A stretch of DNA of 64,000 nt, from assembly GCF_000208865.1 (NCBI RefSeq), contig NC_018390.1, positions 5,350,270-5,414,269 of the forward strand, in the 5' to 3' direction. The translations under genes were made by a program, and so were the position numbers. A model generated the notes under the pieces. That model did no database searches. It worked only from the letters and a program-made list of their open reading frames with translations, and was not told the origin of the DNA. The stretch is from Neospora caninum Liverpool (taxonomy: Eukaryota > Apicomplexa > Conoidasida > Eucoccidiorida > Sarcocystidae). Positions 1 to 12,248 of this stretch are shown in pieces (the stretch's first letter is position 1; each line of letters starts with the position of its first letter).

Positions 1-3000
1 GACTTCGATTACCGTCCCGTGCAAGTCATCGCAGGCACGTTGCCATTTATTCTGAGAACCACGATTATTGAACCTCCGGAGGCGACGGTGGCTGCTGTGG
101 CGATCAAGAAAACCCTGAAGAGGGAGGCTGTGGCAAAAAAAAGGAAGCAATGGTTTCAGGGCTTGAAAAACCTTATTTTCCGCCTCCCATTTCAAAAGTT
201 GAGGGTGAGGATATCTTGCCATTTCACGCATGCTTCGGCACGGGAACGCAGCAACGGAGCGGTAGAGGATAGAGGGCCCGCTCTGTGAAGCAACGCAACG
301 AAAAGCCGTTGCCATTTTCTCTTCGGCATACCCACGGAGAGATTTGAGAGTGTGTGCTCTAGGGAACATTTGCGGACTATGCTTGAGCCTTCTGAAGTAG
401 CGAGACAAGCCGCAACTGTTCAGGTTCTTCATACGTTGGTACTTCTTCGTGCTCTACTCATTCAGATGCCCTGTTATGCTTTCATACCGTGAATATCCTT
501 CTTGCAGAGGAAATTAACTAGGCGACTGGATGTGTACAAAGGCGCGCAAGACTCCTTTAAGGCGTTAATGGGCCGCGGAGTGACGAGGGCTGCACTGGGA
601 GGCTACTATGGTTTCGGTGGCCTTTTGAGCGCTATTGCCTTGCCTTTCCGTGCAATCGCATACACCGTGGCTAGCGGCTTCAGCGCCCTCGTCGACTCCC
701 CTCAGCGGTTTCACAGCGTCCGGATGGCATTGCTGCGAACAGAGAAGGAAGAGGCACGAAGATTTTTGAATGCGGAGGCCAAGCAAACACAGCAAAGCCA
801 GCGAGTGGTGAATCTGATCGAGAAACTGTCAACCGGTACGCGCGCGCGTCTGACGATGCCTGACTGGCAGCAGACATGGAAAGGGTCATCAATGCAGTAA
901 TGTGATTTGGCGGGTCAGCCACGTTCTGACAGGCAGTCGCTGCACATGCGTCCTGGCTGCCCTCACTGGGTTCCATTTGCATGACTGTGTTTGGCACGCA
1001 GCCCCCAGTCAAACTTCATCACGGCCATTTAGCTGCATTTCGCCTGTACTTGCCATCCACAGCGATCCTCATACAGGTGATTCCGCCTGAAGAGTTGCGC
1101 ATTGACCTGAGCGTGACCGACCTGCAATCTATGCGGGATCAAGTGTCCCAACTCTACCGACGGTTTAAGGAGGACGTGAAGCCAAACAAGATTCTACGTG
1201 CCATGTCACAAGGAGTGACAACCCCTTCCTTTTTGGGCCGCGTCCGGCAACGCTTCAGTTACCGACGGACCGTACTAAAGAATGCAGATGCGCATCTGTT
1301 TACCGCATTCGTGAACGCCGTGAACCAAGTGTCCCTTGTAACCGATGAGAACACGCAAGGCTTAAACTCACGAACTGAAAGTGCAGCGGCACTGATTGAC
1401 CTGTTTTTCCAGTTGTGTAAGTGCCAAGACTCCTTCAGTCATGCTTCGCTCAGCTTACAGTAGCGCTGTGCGCTTATACTATTATCAGCGTGCGTCCGAA
1501 CACACCGTGGTACTCTTCCGGCTGCCATCCGCCCCTTCGTTAGATTCATTTCATAGGGCTCCAGGTACTCTGCCAGCGGACACGTTTCCCCCAATTCCGG
1601 CGACTGCGATATCGAGGTCTTTTGTTTGACAGCCAAAAAAGTGATGCACACTCTCTGGCTCCATGGCTGCGGGGCTGGCGCCGATGATTCACCTCCCTCC
1701 CCAGTGGACCGCTTACGGCAGCTAAAAGCGTTGTATCTTTCAATATCCTACCGGTCTTCACGTTTGCTGGGAAACTATAGTCGTTAACACTGTCGTTTAG
1801 AATAGGCGTAGCACCCAGTAAGGCGTGAAGTCCAACTTCTTTGAAAACGGCTCCTCTGCTTGTCCCTGTTTTGTTCGTTAGGTGACCAAGAAGACAAGGG
1901 AATGATGCGAGCTACAGAGCTGTTTCTACGCGTGAATCAGAAATACCTTGAAGCGGAGTCAATTGCTCAAATCTCGTCCTCGCTGGCATCTACCGTCATT
2001 GCCCAACGCTACGAGATTGTCGCCCTCCTGCAAAAAGTCAGCCAGCAGGCCGGTCAGAAAGACTTTGGACAGTCTCTCATAGATCAAGTGACAGAAGTGC
2101 TTGACATCGCAGCGCCTGCCGAGGAGCAATACCCTAACTTTTCGGCGCTTTTTTCCCGAGTCTGGAGACAGACTATCATGGATTTGATGCACCATCCGCT
2201 CAAAGGCAAGTCCACCTTCAATGTGTTGAGGATGGCGTTGCGTGAGCTTCGCATCGCCCACCGCGTGCCCCACAGATTGGTAGTATCGGACACTTGGATT
2301 CCTCCCCTTGAACTCCTGTGATGACGACAGCTTCCATTTTGCGCGAGCGCGAAGGGTTGGCCGATTTTCCGGTAGAGGGCCCCTCTGTGGCAACGTGGAT
2401 CTAGGACAGTTCCTTCACGCGGAAACTCTGGCGCGTGGACCGCGCGCTCTCAATTCGGTTCTCACAAAACCCCTAATTGACCACTGGAAGCGTCTTCGCT
2501 AGGTGAACTGGAAGGTCTCGCAGTTGCTCTTTCTGTCTGCAGGAAAGCTGTTGAGCCCCGCTGCCGTCCATCGGGCCTGTCGTGGACCAAAGAAATATGT
2601 TGACGCTGCCAGTGCGCAAGCAGGCCACCCGGTTCCTCTTGACACGCGGCTTGATTACTTCGTTTACATTTACAAAGCTCCAGAACAAGACCCTGCACTC
2701 GAGCTGCAGAGGTGCGTTAACGCCGACAATGTGTACAGGCTCGTGGGACAGAAAAACTTCTTCGTGCCTAACGACGAAAACCGAGACAACCATCCCAAGT
2801 TCGAAATTGGGGACTTCCGGCTTGTCAAAGGTACGTTCTTGAAAGCGGTTTGTACTGCAGTGACTGGATTTCCTTGTTGCTTTTCTGAGGCTGTCTCAAA
2901 GGACTACCAGTCGGTTTCCTGATGTGCGTGGGCCTTAGGTTCATTTCTCCTGTCGAAGGTCGAAGACCCCAAGACAGTCAAGAGGAGGCTGCTGGATGTC

Positions 3001-6000
3001 GTAGGTGGCTATCTGTACAACATGCTCGACTCAGCGGCTCTGAAGAGTAAGTCCGTGCAGCACATCTGAACGGCACTGTGTCCAGATAACAAAGCGGCGC
3101 CACGCTTGACTTGATTGACGTAGCACCTCTCCGCATTTCCCCAGGAGTTCCGGCACGCAAGAGCTGTCAGCCATTCAAAAGAGACTAAACATGCGTGTTG
3201 CCGCAAGGACTGTGTGGTGCTTTCACCACTGGCCCTTATTTGCGTCTCTGGTACGGAGGTGCGTCGCGTGTGACCCATCTCGCGTCTGCATATTTCAGTG
3301 AACGTCTTGACAAGCTGACTTTAGGCCGTGTGGAATTCACACCCGCCCAACATTGATATCTTCTAAATATAGAGGGGACGTGCTGCGTGCGCGAGCAAGG
3401 GAGAAAAGGAGTTTGTACGCTCCTGCGTGCTATCTTTTTATTTCGTCTGTGTCCTCAGAATTCGTCGGCGAAACCTTGTTGGATATGCAGTATATCCCAC
3501 TCACGGCGATTCCAGAGAAAACCAAGTTTTTTTGGAGGTGGCGGAGACAGTTGCAAACAGAGCTCGTGATTGCTCCTTCCTGCGTGGTCGCCACACTGTC
3601 CTCGACGGCAGATCCCAGAGAGATCTTAAGCAGGCAAGATATGGCAGAAGAGGACTGGGCAGCAGTGTTTGAGCGATGTGGCTATACGCTGGCCGCCCCC
3701 TCGCGGTTCCAACGTATCCTGCGCACTGAAATGAGACGGGATGTTGTGGGAGCACTGCAGCGCATGCGGGTTAACACGGGCTCTTTCAGGGGCGTGCAAC
3801 TGATTCACGAAGCCTACTGGAACGCGCTCAAGCTTTACCTAGGCGGTGGTGACCCCCCCGTCCAAGCGGACGGCACGCGACAAGAGTTTTTCAGAGAGGA
3901 CCCTACGTTCGCCTTCCTGAATTCTGTTTTCGCCAAGATTGTTGAAGATTCTGGTATACACGCCTTCTATGAAGCCGCGGCGGAGTCGCAACCGGGATCC
4001 GGGTCACCAGCATTTCTCCCCTTGCATATCCAGCCCATTAGCGCACCGTACCAGTACTCCCCAAGCAACGCTCTCGAAGCCTGGAGGCTGGCGATGTGGG
4101 ACCAATTCGAAAAGTTGGTGGCTTCGTTTGGGCGACTTCGAGTTGTGGCCGACGACAGTCTCCGCGTCCGCGCCTGCAAAGCCTTGAAGGCATTGCGCAG
4201 ACGGGACCAGCAGGATGGCGCCGTCGTCAATGAAGTGCTGCGCTTCTTTGGTCTCCAGGGCCCGTCTCCACCTGTGAATTCCCTTGTCTGCGCCGTCGCA
4301 CCTGCAAACGCGAAGGCACAGCCAGGCAGAACCTTCGCAAGTGACGCTTTCTTTCTCCGGGGTGCATCTCCTGACGGACGTCACCGAGACCCCATGGCGC
4401 CGTTCCGCATCTTCGTTGAACGCGCCCTCGTGCAGATCGACGGAGGCGTTCAACTCCCGTTTGCCGCACGTGAGTCCCGCGAGAAGCCTCCTCAGACGAA
4501 ACGCAGTACGGGCGGTGGGGTCTTAAGAGTGCAGTCGTGGACGTGTTTGACGGCCTGGCTGGCGACTGACGACGTGAACAGCTACCGGAGGGTGGATTGC
4601 CGCCAGAGGACCGCCCGGAAACGAGAGCTTGACTGTTTCAGACTCCCATCTGCTCTTCGTAACTTTCTCGGAACAAGGCTCATTGGCTGTTCTGTTTTGT
4701 GATATGAACAGGCTTTTTGGTCGACGGCAATGCACATTTGTTTCAGATACACTCACTAGTTGCGCGGCCTAATGTCGAGACAATGCGGGACTACCAGGCT
4801 GAGAAGTTGCTGAAGTTGGCGAAAGCAGCGTCAAAAGACACCTTCGAGGCAATTCTGGAGCGCATGAAACCCATCTTCACGGGAATGTTCGACATTGAGG
4901 TCGTTGGTGAGTTCGCGACTGTAGGATCGTTGTGACCGGCCGCGTGGGTACACAAAAACTGTTTCTGTCGAATTGCTCGCGCTCCCAGCTTTGAGGTTTG
5001 GATGGCATGCCTCGCTTGCGGGGAAGATCGCTGGCCTCTCGCCGTCGGGGCGTGGAGAAGCTGTTTATGTCGTGGCAGCGTTGCCCCGTTTCGACGGCGT
5101 TGGAGTCAGTGGATGAGTTACTATTTGGGTATAAAGTATGTTCTTGATTAGGGTTTGAAACCGGAAGCCACGATGGAAGAGGCTTCTTGTTTTGGTGCGG
5201 GATGTCCACAAGGAACATGCCCTAAAACGGGTCACCTCGTGAAGTCGCGCCGCCAATGGCTCCAGATCCTGGCACGCTGTCTCCTCCTCAGCCACATAGA
5301 CCCGTGCCACACTTTCCCGGATTCACTGTGGTGTCACGTGCCTTGGTGTCACGGCTCTCTCCTCCCTTCTCAGGTTTGAGGCACAAAAACGGATTCGATT
5401 GCTTGCTTCTTGGAGGCCCATGGGTGCAAACGGGGGTCTGGCGGGGAAAGAACTCGTATGTTGCAGGTGTGGAGGAAATCACTTTCGCACCAAAGTCTTC
5501 AGTATCCTCCGATGAGTGCATTCCCGGGACGCGCGGCGGCCAGAGTTTTTCTGAGGCAGTGACCTCGGCTGTGCACCAATGGGTTTCCCAAGGCTTTTCT
5601 AACATCCTGTTCAATGACGCCTTAGACGAGCAGGAGCTACAGAATGTTGAGGGGGCAAGCCTTATTAGTGACACGGATGGCACTTTCCAGGAATTAGGCG
5701 ATAAGGCCCATACTGTCTTCGAGGACATGCTTCGTATCCAGAAAAACCCGGAACTCGTCAGGAGAGCTCGTCATTTCATGCAGAAGTATTTTGCAGATCC
5801 ATCAAAGCCCCCTCCCGTCGACACTACTCGGCTCCTCATGTTCAAAGCCATTGCCGCCGAAGGGAAGGACGACCTCGTTGACGGCTTTCAGTCCAGTACC
5901 CTGGTCCAGCTGATCTGGAAGAACAAGGGTAGGCTGACCGAAAAATGCCCAGCGAATGCGTCTGTTGTTCGTCCTGACTAGCCTTTGTGTCGCGGTGTAG

Positions 6001-6955
6001 CGGTTCGTGGCAAACACCATGGTTGCCCACGGTTTATACCACCTAGTCGTCCATGCAGCGGTGAATTCCGCAGTCAATGCGAGGAACGCTAATGTTTGGC
6101 GTTCCAAGGCCTGCCCTAAGTTGTGCAATGTCTGCTACAGAGTGTGTCTTTCGTAGACAATGCGAACTTGGTTGGCATGCAGAGCTAGGTCCGTTGCGTG
6201 GCGTGAACCCTTCGCTTCTCGTTCAGAACCGTTCGCTACGCTTGATATTTAGAATCTACGCACGTCGAACCTCCCACAGGGAGGCTTTTGGCTTGGATAA
6301 CTCGCGCGATCCCTCTGTTTCCGATGCAGACGTGCCCACTGAAACCCCGACGGAGACTGAAGATCCGATGGAGCTTGCGTCGAAGTTCTCGCTGTTTGAA
6401 AGGAGCATGGCTTCTCAGATGTCCACCTCGCTGCCGCTGCGCTACACGTCCCCTTTCCCGCTCGCGACTGAACAACAAATAAAGCGTCAAGGAGCTGCTC
6501 ACCGATTCTTCTACGCCCGTTTCGAGTCACTCCCGGGGACCATCATTTTCTTCACAACCATCGGCTCCTTTGCCTGCTTGACTGGAGGGATAACAGCGCC
6601 TCTCTGCGCAGGCATTTTCTTCAAATTTGCTCCCTTTTACAGTAGTCAGATGATCGGCGGGATTGGCTTGTTGGTGGGTTCCGCCCTTTCACTGGTGAAA
6701 TTGTTTAAATGGTATATCTACTCCACTGCTCAGCTTGCAGTTCAGCACATGGTCTGGGGCGCCCTGCAGGTTGTTGTCGGGTCTGCCAGAATGGGTCTCT
6801 TTGGGGGCAAGCCATCTGAACAAACGCTCACAAGTCCAGAAACGGAGCAGCTGAGTGAACTAGAGCAGGTCAGCATGCCATTGCTCCCTGCGCCAGCTGC
6901 CAGGAGCGAAGCTTGGGAGAGCACGACCCCCGATGTGCGCGTGGAAATGAGGTGA
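1..6955 (+). CDS. Multi-exon gene for predicted polytopic membrane protein (5' end outside window)
   Basis: I do not recognise this protein. Ten exons keep one reading phase across GT..AG junctions: 1-204, 508-835, 1063-1416, 1882-2279, 2503-2830, 2939-3046, 3459-4469, 4712-4906, 5467-5928 and 6183-6955 (TGA), about 1,386 residues in the window. The second exon's end, third exon's start and last exon's start are the least certain. A long hydrophobic stretch lies at 592-693. Three to four more lie in the last exon at about 6538-6600, 6601-6645, 6648-6705 and 6721-6795, followed by a short acidic tail. The large middle exon is soluble-looking and rich in charged helices. Hydrophobic segments near both ends with a large soluble middle suggest a multi-pass or lumenal-loop protein. 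A rhoptry-neck (RON) type protein is conceivable in a coccidian, but I see no diagnostic motif, and no paired-cysteine AMA1-binding loop as in RON2. Gene reality is likely; function unknown. Confidence 0.75.
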
Positions 6956-9563
6956 GATGGATAGTCGCCGAGCCCGCCACCGCTCAAAATGGTCAAGAAC
7001 TGAGTTGCACACCATCTCTCCATCATCCTGCTCTGCTTCAGAAGAAGCGACTGTTGCCCTGCTACGCGGTTGACACGCGGAACCGTGGCCATGGCAACAC
7101 ACGCGGGGGGGGGGGGAGGAGACCCAGGATGCGCCTGTAAGGCGCATACGGGAATCGGTTTTTTACCTCGACGCTTATGGATGACCTTGTATCTGAAGTG
7201 TCTGGGGCAATTGCTAGTCTTAAGCTCGATCGCATCCGGCCTGTCAGGGATACACACTCTCTTCGTGCCCTCCAAGGATCGTTCATTCCTTGAAGGCCGG
7301 TCTCGCGCGCCGAAGCGTCTTACTCCGCGACGGGTATCGCCCCGTCGCATTTCCCGCCTCGTTTTCTGAGACTCTCTGAAGCGTACATTCAGGTATATGT
7401 TCCGTGATACACCGGAATATCGCCGCCTGCCGCTTTTTTTAGCCATGAACCTCTCGGGAGGGTGAGGCGCCCAGATGACCTCGGAGGATTTCCCGTCGAT
7501 TAGTGGCTCTTGTTGCAGTGATGGTCCATCGGGAAACACGGGTTTTACTTCCATTAAATGGCGTTGTAAAAAGAACATGCTCCATTGGAACGGAGGGCAG
7601 TCGCTGAGGATGTAGCGGTCTCGCTTCCAGTGCGTGAAAACGAAGAGAGCTCACAAACGCCCGTCACCGTGAAGGTTCCGCAGCAAGTGCACGACAAAAC
7701 TGTGCCCAATGGTTTCAATAGGTGAACAACTCGAGCAACAATGAAGGAAAATCTCGGGGACAGAATGAGCGAGGAACCCCTGCGAGCACACACCAGATGG
7801 GAGGTGGGTGCTTGGCTCGCTAAGCACTCGTGCTTTCAAAACCAAACTCGGCTCAGTCGAAGGGGCCGCAAGTGGCCCACAAGTGTGCTGACTGGAGCTT
7901 TGAGTGGCTGTCTGCGGTTGAGGGAGCGCCTCTCACTGAATCTGAACATAGGCTGCTCCAAAAGACAGTTTCGGGACCGCAGATCGGAGCGCACTTGGAC
8001 TGGGACAGTTGGTCTTGACAAATTCTTCATACCACGTCTATCGCCTATTCTGCAGTTGTGGGCACGGCAGACGCATCAACGTAGAGCCAGATGATGTTCT
8101 CATGTAGAATCCTCTGTGTTAGGAATCGGACAGCAGCGGAGAGGGTGAAGGTTCAAGAGAGATAAACAATTTATGACTCGAAATCTAGTCAGTGGAAGAA
8201 ATATTCTGTGATATGTAGAATGATCTTATTATAGGTCGTGTTATTCCACAAGCGACTTACACCTTATATGGCAGATTAGCTCTATTCTCTTATGTAACAC
8301 TACCGGCTGAGTTAACGCTGTCACCACGATTTTACAGTGAAACAACGGAGTGCATGCGCCCGTACCATCTCGTCCCTTCTTGCGCTATCATTCAAGATTC
8401 GACTGCAAAGCCATGGGTTGCCTGAGAAGTTAGTACTTAAGTGGGCACGCTCAACACTTCCATGGCTTTCTATCCTATCTGTGAATGAATTGGTTTGCGA
8501 GGCCTCCACATGATACTGTCAGAGCGGTGCGACACAGTTGGGGGCGCGGGTGTCCATGCCTCATAAGGGGATGCGGCTCCTTTGAGGCAAGTGAGAACGA
8601 TTCGAGAATCATGGTGCAGCAGGCATGCTGACTTCATTCGCCCAGCGCCGTTACCGCGCTCTCTGTCCGATAGAGACCAGTCGGATGTGCGAGGGACTCA
8701 GCGGCTCTCCGTCCGGAGATGCCTGTGGAGGTTCACGTTTGATCGCCCCACTTCACCTCAGCGGCCTGGTTGAAGTTTTAATCGGCGAAGCGACAAATAA
8801 AATGCCCTCAGGATATCGCGTGCATTCGTCTACCAGTTCTGAACACGTCCCTTCAGGCACCTCCAAAAACGGGATCCTTGCAACACGACATCGGGCCTCG
8901 CGTGGGGTATGGGACCCCTGGTACAGTTTTGTCCGGCAGAGAGCATGAAGACGGATATCTGTGAGCAGGCCGGTTCACCGACGGGGGAAAACACAAACTT
9001 GGCACCCGCGAAATATGCATGCACGGCGCACACCACGGTCGTTGACCATGCAACTACTGAACGGTGGTCATGTCCCAGAGTCCTCAACAGCTGCCCTGCG
9101 CTGTGACAAAAACCTTTTCGAGCATACACGTTTTTATGTACATCGAACCAGGTGACGAACCAGCGCCGAGAATACACTCCCAGCGCTTCAGATACATGAG
9201 TCGCCTGCTTCGTGGCTAGCGATGTCGAAAGCAAAAGAAGTCCCTCCAAATAGCCGTCGAGGGTATGGCATCCGGCCGCACTCCCGAGCCACTTCCGACC
9301 CGTGTAGACCGCTGACAAGCACACGTACCCCTTTTTACATTTCGAGTGTCGCTCTCATCTGCGTAAGAAAAAACGCGACACGGTGCTGTGTGACTGTGCG
9401 AATGTGTTACAGCGTCCCTTCCGGGTGGAGAGACCAAAAAGGGTGATTTTTTCGACTCTCTATGCCGTGGCGGCATCCCATCCCACGATGCCTCTTTAAG
9501 TGTCTACCCTGTTGACTCTGTACGGAACACTGGCCAACAGCATCAATAATGAACGCACAGCCC
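6956..9563. other. Intergenic region between convergent genes
   Basis: No open frame here has convincing exon structure or protein-like composition. It lies between the + strand membrane-protein gene and the - strand CCCH gene, so it should contain two 3' ends. It holds a short poly-G run (about 7104-7113) and the mitochondrial cytb fragment described separately. Otherwise nothing is recognisable. Confidence 0.5.
8155..8312 (+). pseudogene. Nuclear mitochondrial fragment (NUMT): 3' end of cytochrome b
   Basis: The stretch is AT-rich compared with its flanks. Translated in pieces it matches the C-terminal end of apicomplexan mitochondrial cytochrome b. At 8173 it reads MTRNLVSG, where the family has MTRNVVSG. 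After several indels and stop codons it resumes near 8239 with RVIPQATYTLYGRLA, where the family has a similar IPQATYILYGRLA segment. The frame shifts at least once between these blocks and no flanking part of cytb is present, so this is an inserted, decaying fragment and not a gene. The family match is from general knowledge of coccidian cytb. Nuclear copies of mitochondrial fragments are known to be common in Toxoplasma-type genomes. Confidence 0.85.
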
Positions 9564-12248
9564 TTAACTGCAGGCCTTCAGGGCTTCTTTGAGGGAGCAG
9601 CGGATGAACTCAAGCTTCCCGTCGGGTCGGGCAATGATCATAAGATTCTTCTGGTCTTTCATGGGTTTCTTCTTACGAGGACCGTGTTCTTCGTGGCAGA
9701 ACCTGCAGGCGAATCCTTTATGGCATCCTTTGCCCCAGAAAAAGGCGCAGGGACGACAGTCGTGTGGATGCTGAGCGCTGCCGAGAAAACCCTTCGTCGC
9801 GCCCCCGGCGGCGTCACTTGCAGCTGTACCCTTTTGGGGGGCGCACTCCTCGCCTACACGGAAGAAGTCCTTTTCTGGAGGTCCAAGCAAACGCGTCGCA
9901 GCAGATGACTGCGCCATCGTCGGATCGCTGTCGGAAAATGCGAGACTCTCACCGATGCCTTCTGCCTGAATGTTGTTCCTGTCCCTTGCCGCATCCATAA
10001 ACGATCGATCGAGGGGGAAGGAGTCACGCCGAAAAGGGATGGCATTCACGCACGCAGAACTACGGTGAGACGGTGGGAGAGGAGCCTCTTTCTCTGGATA
10101 CACCTCGCCACCCGCGTCACCGAAGCCAGGCGCCAGAGCACTGCGCCCTGGTGTTTGGCTGCAGATACCGCCACGAAGTTTGGCATTACTTCCGTGGCCC
10201 TCGTGAGAGCGAGAGCACGTGGAAGAAGCTGGGTCCTTTGCCAAGATCTGCCTTGGTCTATCTGAGTCTCTGTTGCTTGCTGAAGAATGGACTGCTCTCG
10301 GGAGGGCACAGCTTGCGCGGATTCCGCCGCCCGCGGCAGGCTCTCCATTCTTTCCGAAGCTTGGTCGCCCTGCGGCACCCGCGGTGCAAGGACTTTCGAT
10401 TTCTTCCCTGCATGCAGGAAGGGGGGTCTGACAGAGGAAGACAGGGGTGATCGAATCCTGGGGTGGAAAACGACACAGGACGCGAGAAGGCGGACTCTCA
10501 AAATGGCCGAGCGCTGCGGAGACGCTTGTGATGGATGTACCGCGTGGCTGTCCAGAGCAATTCGTTTGCACTGGACGTGCCACTGCGCGCCTCTGCCCGC
10601 ATGCGATTCCGGAACTAAAAGTGATGCCATCGCAGCCTCCTTCAGAACCGTGGACTACAGAGGCAGCGAATGCACCCTGGAGAGTTCCCTGCGCATGAAA
10701 CATTTGCCGCGTGCCACACACAGTCGTCGGATTCGCCTTTCGCAGATTCTCATGTCCTTCAATCGCGGTTCGTCCCAGCGGGAAACTGGTCGGGCCAGGA
10801 ACGAGTGGCGTTGCTTCATTCAGTCTCGCAACTGCCGCTGCGCCCCACTTGCCGCCGCCCGCAACCGAACGCGTGGCGACTTCACCGTTCTCCACTGCAA
10901 CAATTAAGTCGCCTTTCGTTTCAGACTGCGTCGTTCGGTTCCGTGGCGTTGCCATGCCCAGAGACGCGTCGGGGACACATCCGGATACACGATGCTGCGG
11001 CCGGCGCTCGTAGCGCTGGACCCTGGGCAACACCGGCGGCGGTAGCGGAACTCTCTTTTCTGGAGGGACTGCTGTTCCATGCCCCTGGAAATTGCCACAA
11101 GTGGTCCGTGCCGTAGCCTCTTCTGGCAGCTGATGTCCTGCGTCGAGAAGAGAAATAAAGGCTTTAAGCACACGTCTCTCCCCGGCACTTGCATCGGACC
11201 CGACCCGGATTCCACAGGTTTGGTCCTTCTGCACGAGCAAATTCGACCGGCACTCATACTCACAGTTTGGAATGCTGCCGCTTTGTTTCTGTGAAGAATA
11301 GGCCGGCGCCTCTCCAGATCCCGCGCCTGGCTCCTGGAAAGCTAGCCGAGGCGAAGCGTCGCTTCTCAGGAATGAGGCTGAGGCAACTGGTTCGTGGGGA
11401 CCCGGTTTTGAACCGCATTGAGAGGCGAGAGCGATGCACCCAGCCATGAACATCTCTGAGGTCGTCGATTGTGCTGCCCAGCGCTCTCTTTCGAGGCCTG
11501 TCAGCGCACCTGGCAATGGTCCGATAAAGTGTGACGAGTTTGCCCCCAGACGGAGCAGCGTAGGTGCACTCGGATCGCTGGCCCCGTGCTCCACAGGCGC
11601 CGTGGCGTCGTCTGCAGACTCCTGGAAACGCTTCTCCTCGGCGTGAATCTGGTGTGTTCTTTTCTGCGAAACCGGCATGCTCCATGCCGCTGGACCGACG
11701 GCGCGACCAAGTGACAAAGCATCCGAACACGACAGGAATGGAGGCGCAGAACTGTTTTCTGCAGTGTCTTGATCTCCCACACGCGGAGACGACTGTTCGG
11801 CTACGTAGTCGCAGGCACGCCGAGCCGTCTTTGATTCTGTGCGATCGGCTTCGACGCCATTTTGTCCTCGAAGGGAGAAGGCGTCCATTTCCACTGCCTT
11901 ATAGGGGCCCCGCTGCTCTCCACAATGGGAGCGCACACAGGAAGGGCGGTTTCTCCCCGTGGAACTGAGTGAATATTTCGAGCCAAGAAGGGAGTTTGAG
12001 TCGCTGCCGTGTATTGGGCTGCAGTGGAAGCTAAAGGAAACGGAACCATTCATGTTGTCCAGATCGACAGCCACCAGACATTGCCTGTGCGTACGGCCGG
12101 AATCTCCGGAAGCAGTGCCCGCAAGCACAGATTCAACGGTCGCGGGGATCCTGCAGCTGCTGCGAGTCTGGAGCCCAAGGCGTCCGAGATCTTTTCGCGT
12201 GTCTTCGAGCAGGTGAGCGGAAAGCCACCGTGCTCTCCGGATGAACAT
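9564..12248 (-). CDS. CCCH-type zinc finger protein, large disordered N-terminal region
   Basis: An uninterrupted frame of 894 codons runs from an ATG at 12248 to a stop at 9564. The frame stays open slightly further upstream and 5' exons are possible, so the start is uncertain. Nearly the whole protein is low complexity (Ser, Ala, Gly, Pro, Arg). The one ordered element is near the C terminus, at about residues 834-852. It is a single CCCH finger with C-x7-C-x5-C-x3-H spacing, preceded by another Cys and followed by a basic KKK patch and a short C-terminal helix. Proteins with this finger usually bind RNA or act in mRNA regulation, but one finger gives no target. The nearest genes are on the other strand, so nothing suggests co-regulation. 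The coding call is supported by the finger and the long open frame; the role is inference. Confidence 0.78.
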   Translation of the reverse strand: MFIRRARWLSAHLLEDTRKDLGRLGLQTRSSCRIPATVESVLAGTASGDSGRTHRQCLVAVDLDNMNGSVSFSFHCSPIHGSDSNSLLGSKYSLSSTGRNRPSCVRSHCGEQRGPYKAVEMDAFSLRGQNGVEADRTESKTARRACDYVAEQSSPRVGDQDTAENSSAPPFLSCSDALSLGRAVGPAAWSMPVSQKRTHQIHAEEKRFQESADDATAPVEHGASDPSAPTLLRLGANSSHFIGPLPGALTGLERERWAAQSTTSEMFMAGCIALASQCGSKPGPHEPVASASFLRSDASPRLAFQEPGAGSGEAPAYSSQKQSGSIPNCEYECRSNLLVQKDQTCGIRVGSDASAGERRVLKAFISLLDAGHQLPEEATARTTCGNFQGHGTAVPPEKRVPLPPPVLPRVQRYERRPQHRVSGCVPDASLGMATPRNRTTQSETKGDLIVAVENGEVATRSVAGGGKWGAAAVARLNEATPLVPGPTSFPLGRTAIEGHENLRKANPTTVCGTRQMFHAQGTLQGAFAASVVHGSEGGCDGITFSSGIACGQRRAVARPVQTNCSGQPRGTSITSVSAALGHFESPPSRVLCRFPPQDSITPVFLCQTPLPACREEIESPCTAGAAGRPSFGKNGEPAAGGGIRASCALPRAVHSSASNRDSDRPRQILAKDPASSTCSRSHEGHGSNAKLRGGICSQTPGRSALAPGFGDAGGEVYPEKEAPLPPSHRSSACVNAIPFRRDSFPLDRSFMDAARDRNNIQAEGIGESLAFSDSDPTMAQSSAATRLLGPPEKDFFRVGEECAPQKGTAASDAAGGATKGFLGSAQHPHDCRPCAFFWGKGCHKGFACRFCHEEHGPRKKKPMKDQKNLMIIARPDGKLEFIRCSLKEALKACS

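Noticed and set aside
1..6955. Identification as RON2
   Set aside because: No paired-cysteine AMA1-binding segment lies between the C-terminal hydrophobic stretches, so the name is not supported.
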